The position numbers were made by a program, and so were the translations under genes. 64,000 bases of DNA from Alteraurantiacibacter hainanensis (GTDB taxonomy: Bacteria; Pseudomonadota; Alphaproteobacteria; Sphingomonadales; Sphingomonadaceae). The notes under the pieces were generated by a model. That model searched no databases and was not told the DNA's origin. It saw nothing but the letters and a program-made list of their open reading frames with translations. Below are positions 62,364-64,000 of the stretch, piece after piece. Position 1 is the first letter of the stretch. Every line of letters begins with the position of its first letter. The DNA is taken from the NCBI RefSeq assembly GCF_036321025.1, contig NZ_JAZAPB010000002.1, positions 1,054,001-1,118,000 of the forward strand, given 5' to 3'.

Positions 62364-63401
62364 TCAGGGTCGCTTTATCCACTGCCCGCTATTGGCATAT
62401 TCGCTCCGAACGCGACCCGCCGCCGGCAGGCGGTCGGTTGCGTGGACGGGCGCTTCCTGCGTCGCTGTCGAGACGGCGAGCGCGGCCTCCTGCGCCGGCG
62501 GAACGATCTCGGGCGAGGGCACTGTCGCCAGCGCCACCGGATCGGGGCCGCTGGCAATCGTGGCCGCGCGGCCCGGTAGCGGCTCTCCGCCGCCGTAGGT
62601 GAACGAGAACGCGCCGCGCTCTCCGGCAGAGCCCGGCCAGCGATAGAACACGTGCGCGCCGATCACCGTCGTCCGCGTCAGGCTGGGTGCCCAGTAGGGG
62701 TGCACGGCCAGCGTATGGTAATGCGTCGAAAGACCCACCGGCTGGTATACCGATCCGGCCAGGGCCGAGCGGGCTATGCGGCTGGCGCGCTCCCACCCGC
62801 CGCGCGAAGGACGGCGGGCCAGCGAGCCATCGCAGGTGAAGGTGAACTGGCATCCGGTCCGCCGGGCCGAACCCTGGTAGACCACGCCGCACACGGTATC
62901 GGGCCAAGCGCTGTGCGCCACCCGGTTCAGGACAACTTGCGCCACCGCGCGTTGGCCGGCTTCCGATTCGCTGGCGGCTTCGTAATAGATCGCCGTCGCC
63001 AGGCATTCCTGCGCGCGAACCACGTCGTTGCCGCTGCCCATCGCCACCAATGCTGCGGCGGCAGGGCCCGGTGCCAGCTGCGGCGCGGATGCGGGCTCGA
63101 GCGTCGCCTGTGCGACGCTTTCGGTGGTGAAGGCTTCCGGCTCGAAAGCCGCATCCTCGAGGTAGTAGAAGGCGGAGCCGGGAAAGCTTTCGCCCGGCGT
63201 CTCGAAGCCCATCGGCTGCACCGGCACCTGCGATGCCTGCGCGATCTGCGGTTCGAAGGCGGTTTCCGCCGCCAGCGCAGGCACGGCCAGCAGCGCCGCC
63301 AGCGCGCCCAGCCGCCGCAGCACCATGGCCCGGCGCGACCGGCGCGCGCGCCGAAGCTCGGCAAGCATCTGTTGCGGGGTCTGGCGGGCGGTCTGATCCA
63401 C
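62364..63401 (-). CDS. Cell wall hydrolase, SleB family
   Basis: The 345-residue protein has a basic start, a membrane anchor or signal (LGALAALLAVPALAAETAF), a variable linker, then the SleB/Hydrolase_2 domain: CLATAIYYEAASESEAGQRA, VLNRVAHSAWPDTVCGVVYQ, TGCQFTFTCDGSLARRPSRG and THYHTLAVHPYWAPSL. The Glu in YYEA is the presumed lytic transglycosylase residue. It should remodel peptidoglycan in the periplasm; the last 90 residues are low-complexity. Confidence 0.9.
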   Translation of the reverse strand: MDQTARQTPQQMLAELRRARRSRRAMVLRRLGALAALLAVPALAAETAFEPQIAQASQVPVQPMGFETPGESFPGSAFYYLEDAAFEPEAFTTESVAQATLEPASAPQLAPGPAAAALVAMGSGNDVVRAQECLATAIYYEAASESEAGQRAVAQVVLNRVAHSAWPDTVCGVVYQGSARRTGCQFTFTCDGSLARRPSRGGWERASRIARSALAGSVYQPVGLSTHYHTLAVHPYWAPSLTRTTVIGAHVFYRWPGSAGERGAFSFTYGGGEPLPGRAATIASGPDPVALATVPSPEIVPPAQEAALAVSTATQEAPVHATDRLPAAGRVRSEYANSGQWIKRP

Positions 63402-63535
63402 GCCTACGCGCTAGCCGCGAGGGGGAGGGCAGGCATCAGCACAGTTGCCGTCGTCCCACGGCGGGACGCCCTATTCAGGGGCTTTACCGTTGCCACGGCC
63501 AGCGCACGGGCATATTGGGGAGGCGACGTCATGGG

Positions 63536-63690
63536 TTGGCCGCGAGAGCGGTCCTAAGAGGGAAGCGGGTGAAAGGCCCGCGCTGCCCCCGCAACTGTGA
63601 CCGGGGAGCGACCTGTCCTCATGCCACTGCCTCTGGCGGGAAGGCGGACGGGAAGCGACGATCCGGGAGCCAGGAGACCTGCCGATGACG
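63536..63690 (+). ncRNA. Cobalamin riboswitch
   Basis: Conserved class-I elements occur in order: aagagggaagcgggtgaaa then cccgcgctgcccccgcaact, gccactgcctctggcgggaa ggcggacgggaagc, and the B12 box gagccaggagacctgcc (63667-63683). It controls the receptor gene starting at 63795, probably by sequestering the ribosome binding site or through early termination when adenosyl- or aquacobalamin binds. The 5' boundary is approximate. Confidence 0.95.
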
Positions 63691-63794
63691 GTCGTTCGGC
63701 CTGTCAGGCGGGGTGTACCGGCAGCCAGCGGAAGAGCGCTATCGCAGCGCTGCCTCCGTCATGAGCGGCGAGTTCGCTTTTGATTGGAGGTTTC

Positions 63795-64000
63795 GTGTAC
63801 AAATACCTGTTTTACTGCGCTTCGTTCTCCGCCATCGCCGCGCCCGCCTGGGCGCAGGAGGACGATGGCGGGAGCATCACCACTTCGACCTGGCGCGTTC
63901 CGGAAGAGACGATCACCGTCACCGCGACGGGCACCCGCATCGAGCTGGAGGATACCGGGCAGGCCGTCACCGTGATCGGCGAGGCCGAGATCGAGGCAGT
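63795..64000 (+). CDS. btuB: TonB-dependent vitamin B12 receptor, partial
   Basis: From GTG 63795, with GGAGG four bases upstream, the frame runs off the right edge. It has a signal peptide (VYKYLFYCASFSAIAAPAWA then Q), then ETITVTATGTRIELEDTGQA and VTVIGEAEIEAV, the start of a TonB-dependent receptor plug. Its place directly behind a cobalamin riboswitch makes outer-membrane B12 uptake (BtuB) the likely role. Only the first 68 residues are visible. Confidence 0.85.
   Translation, partial: MYKYLFYCASFSAIAAPAWAQEDDGGSITTSTWRVPEETITVTATGTRIELEDTGQAVTVIGEAEIEA

Overview
The window reads as one continuous chromosomal segment of a high-GC Gram-negative alphaproteobacterium, most likely Sphingomonadales and probably the Erythrobacteraceae. 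This placement rests on the alphaproteobacterial str-S10-spc-alpha ribosomal cluster, a TCA operon ordered mdh / sucD / sucA / sucB, a ribosomal protein uS5 with a long RG-rich N-terminal extension, a TonB-dependent receptor behind a cobalamin riboswitch, and many secreted proteins of marine-sphingomonad type. It comes from recognising protein families, not from a database search.

Layout. Positions 1-9.3 kb hold housekeeping genes: tlyA, a TspO-family protein, ubiK, recO, leuB, a GT2-GtrA glycosyltransferase, a PMT-type glycosyltransferase, metZ and apaG. Positions 9.3-19 kb hold envelope and membrane genes: an M14 peptidase divergent from a LysR-type regulator, a Ca2+/Na+ antiporter, an MscS-like channel, a GNAT enzyme, a secreted three-repeat beta-rich protein and a large secreted protein of unknown function. 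Positions 19-24 kb are the accessory part of the window. They contain a three-domain fusion (hexapeptide acyltransferase, carrier-protein-like domain, LnmK-like domain), a helix-turn-helix protein, a duplicated 21-bp sequence, and an AT-rich islet carrying a single 596-residue HEPN-domain protein just upstream of rpsL.

Positions 24.1-44.6 kb are the ribosomal protein supercluster (rpsL, rpsG, fusA, tuf, S10/spc/alpha genes, secY, adk, rpoA, rplQ), closed by a strong terminator at 44.6 kb. One secreted SRPBCC protein gene is inserted between adk and rpsM. S12 naturally carries arginine at the position where K88R causes streptomycin resistance in other bacteria.

Positions 44.6-49.8 kb encode a serine hydrolase, a prolyl oligopeptidase and a tandem pair of paralogous secreted proteins. 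From 61.7 back to 49.8 kb on the minus strand runs a nearly gap-free series starting with mdh and continuing through sucD, sucA, sucB and lpdA to membrane and accessory genes. A perfect TTGCAAAC/GTTTGCAA palindrome lies upstream of mdh. The right end has a small conserved protein, a SleB-type cell-wall hydrolase, and a cobalamin riboswitch leading into a truncated btuB-like receptor.

The main leads are the HEPN islet, the acyltransferase-carrier-LnmK fusion, the S12 Arg88 and the palindrome in front of the TCA operon.
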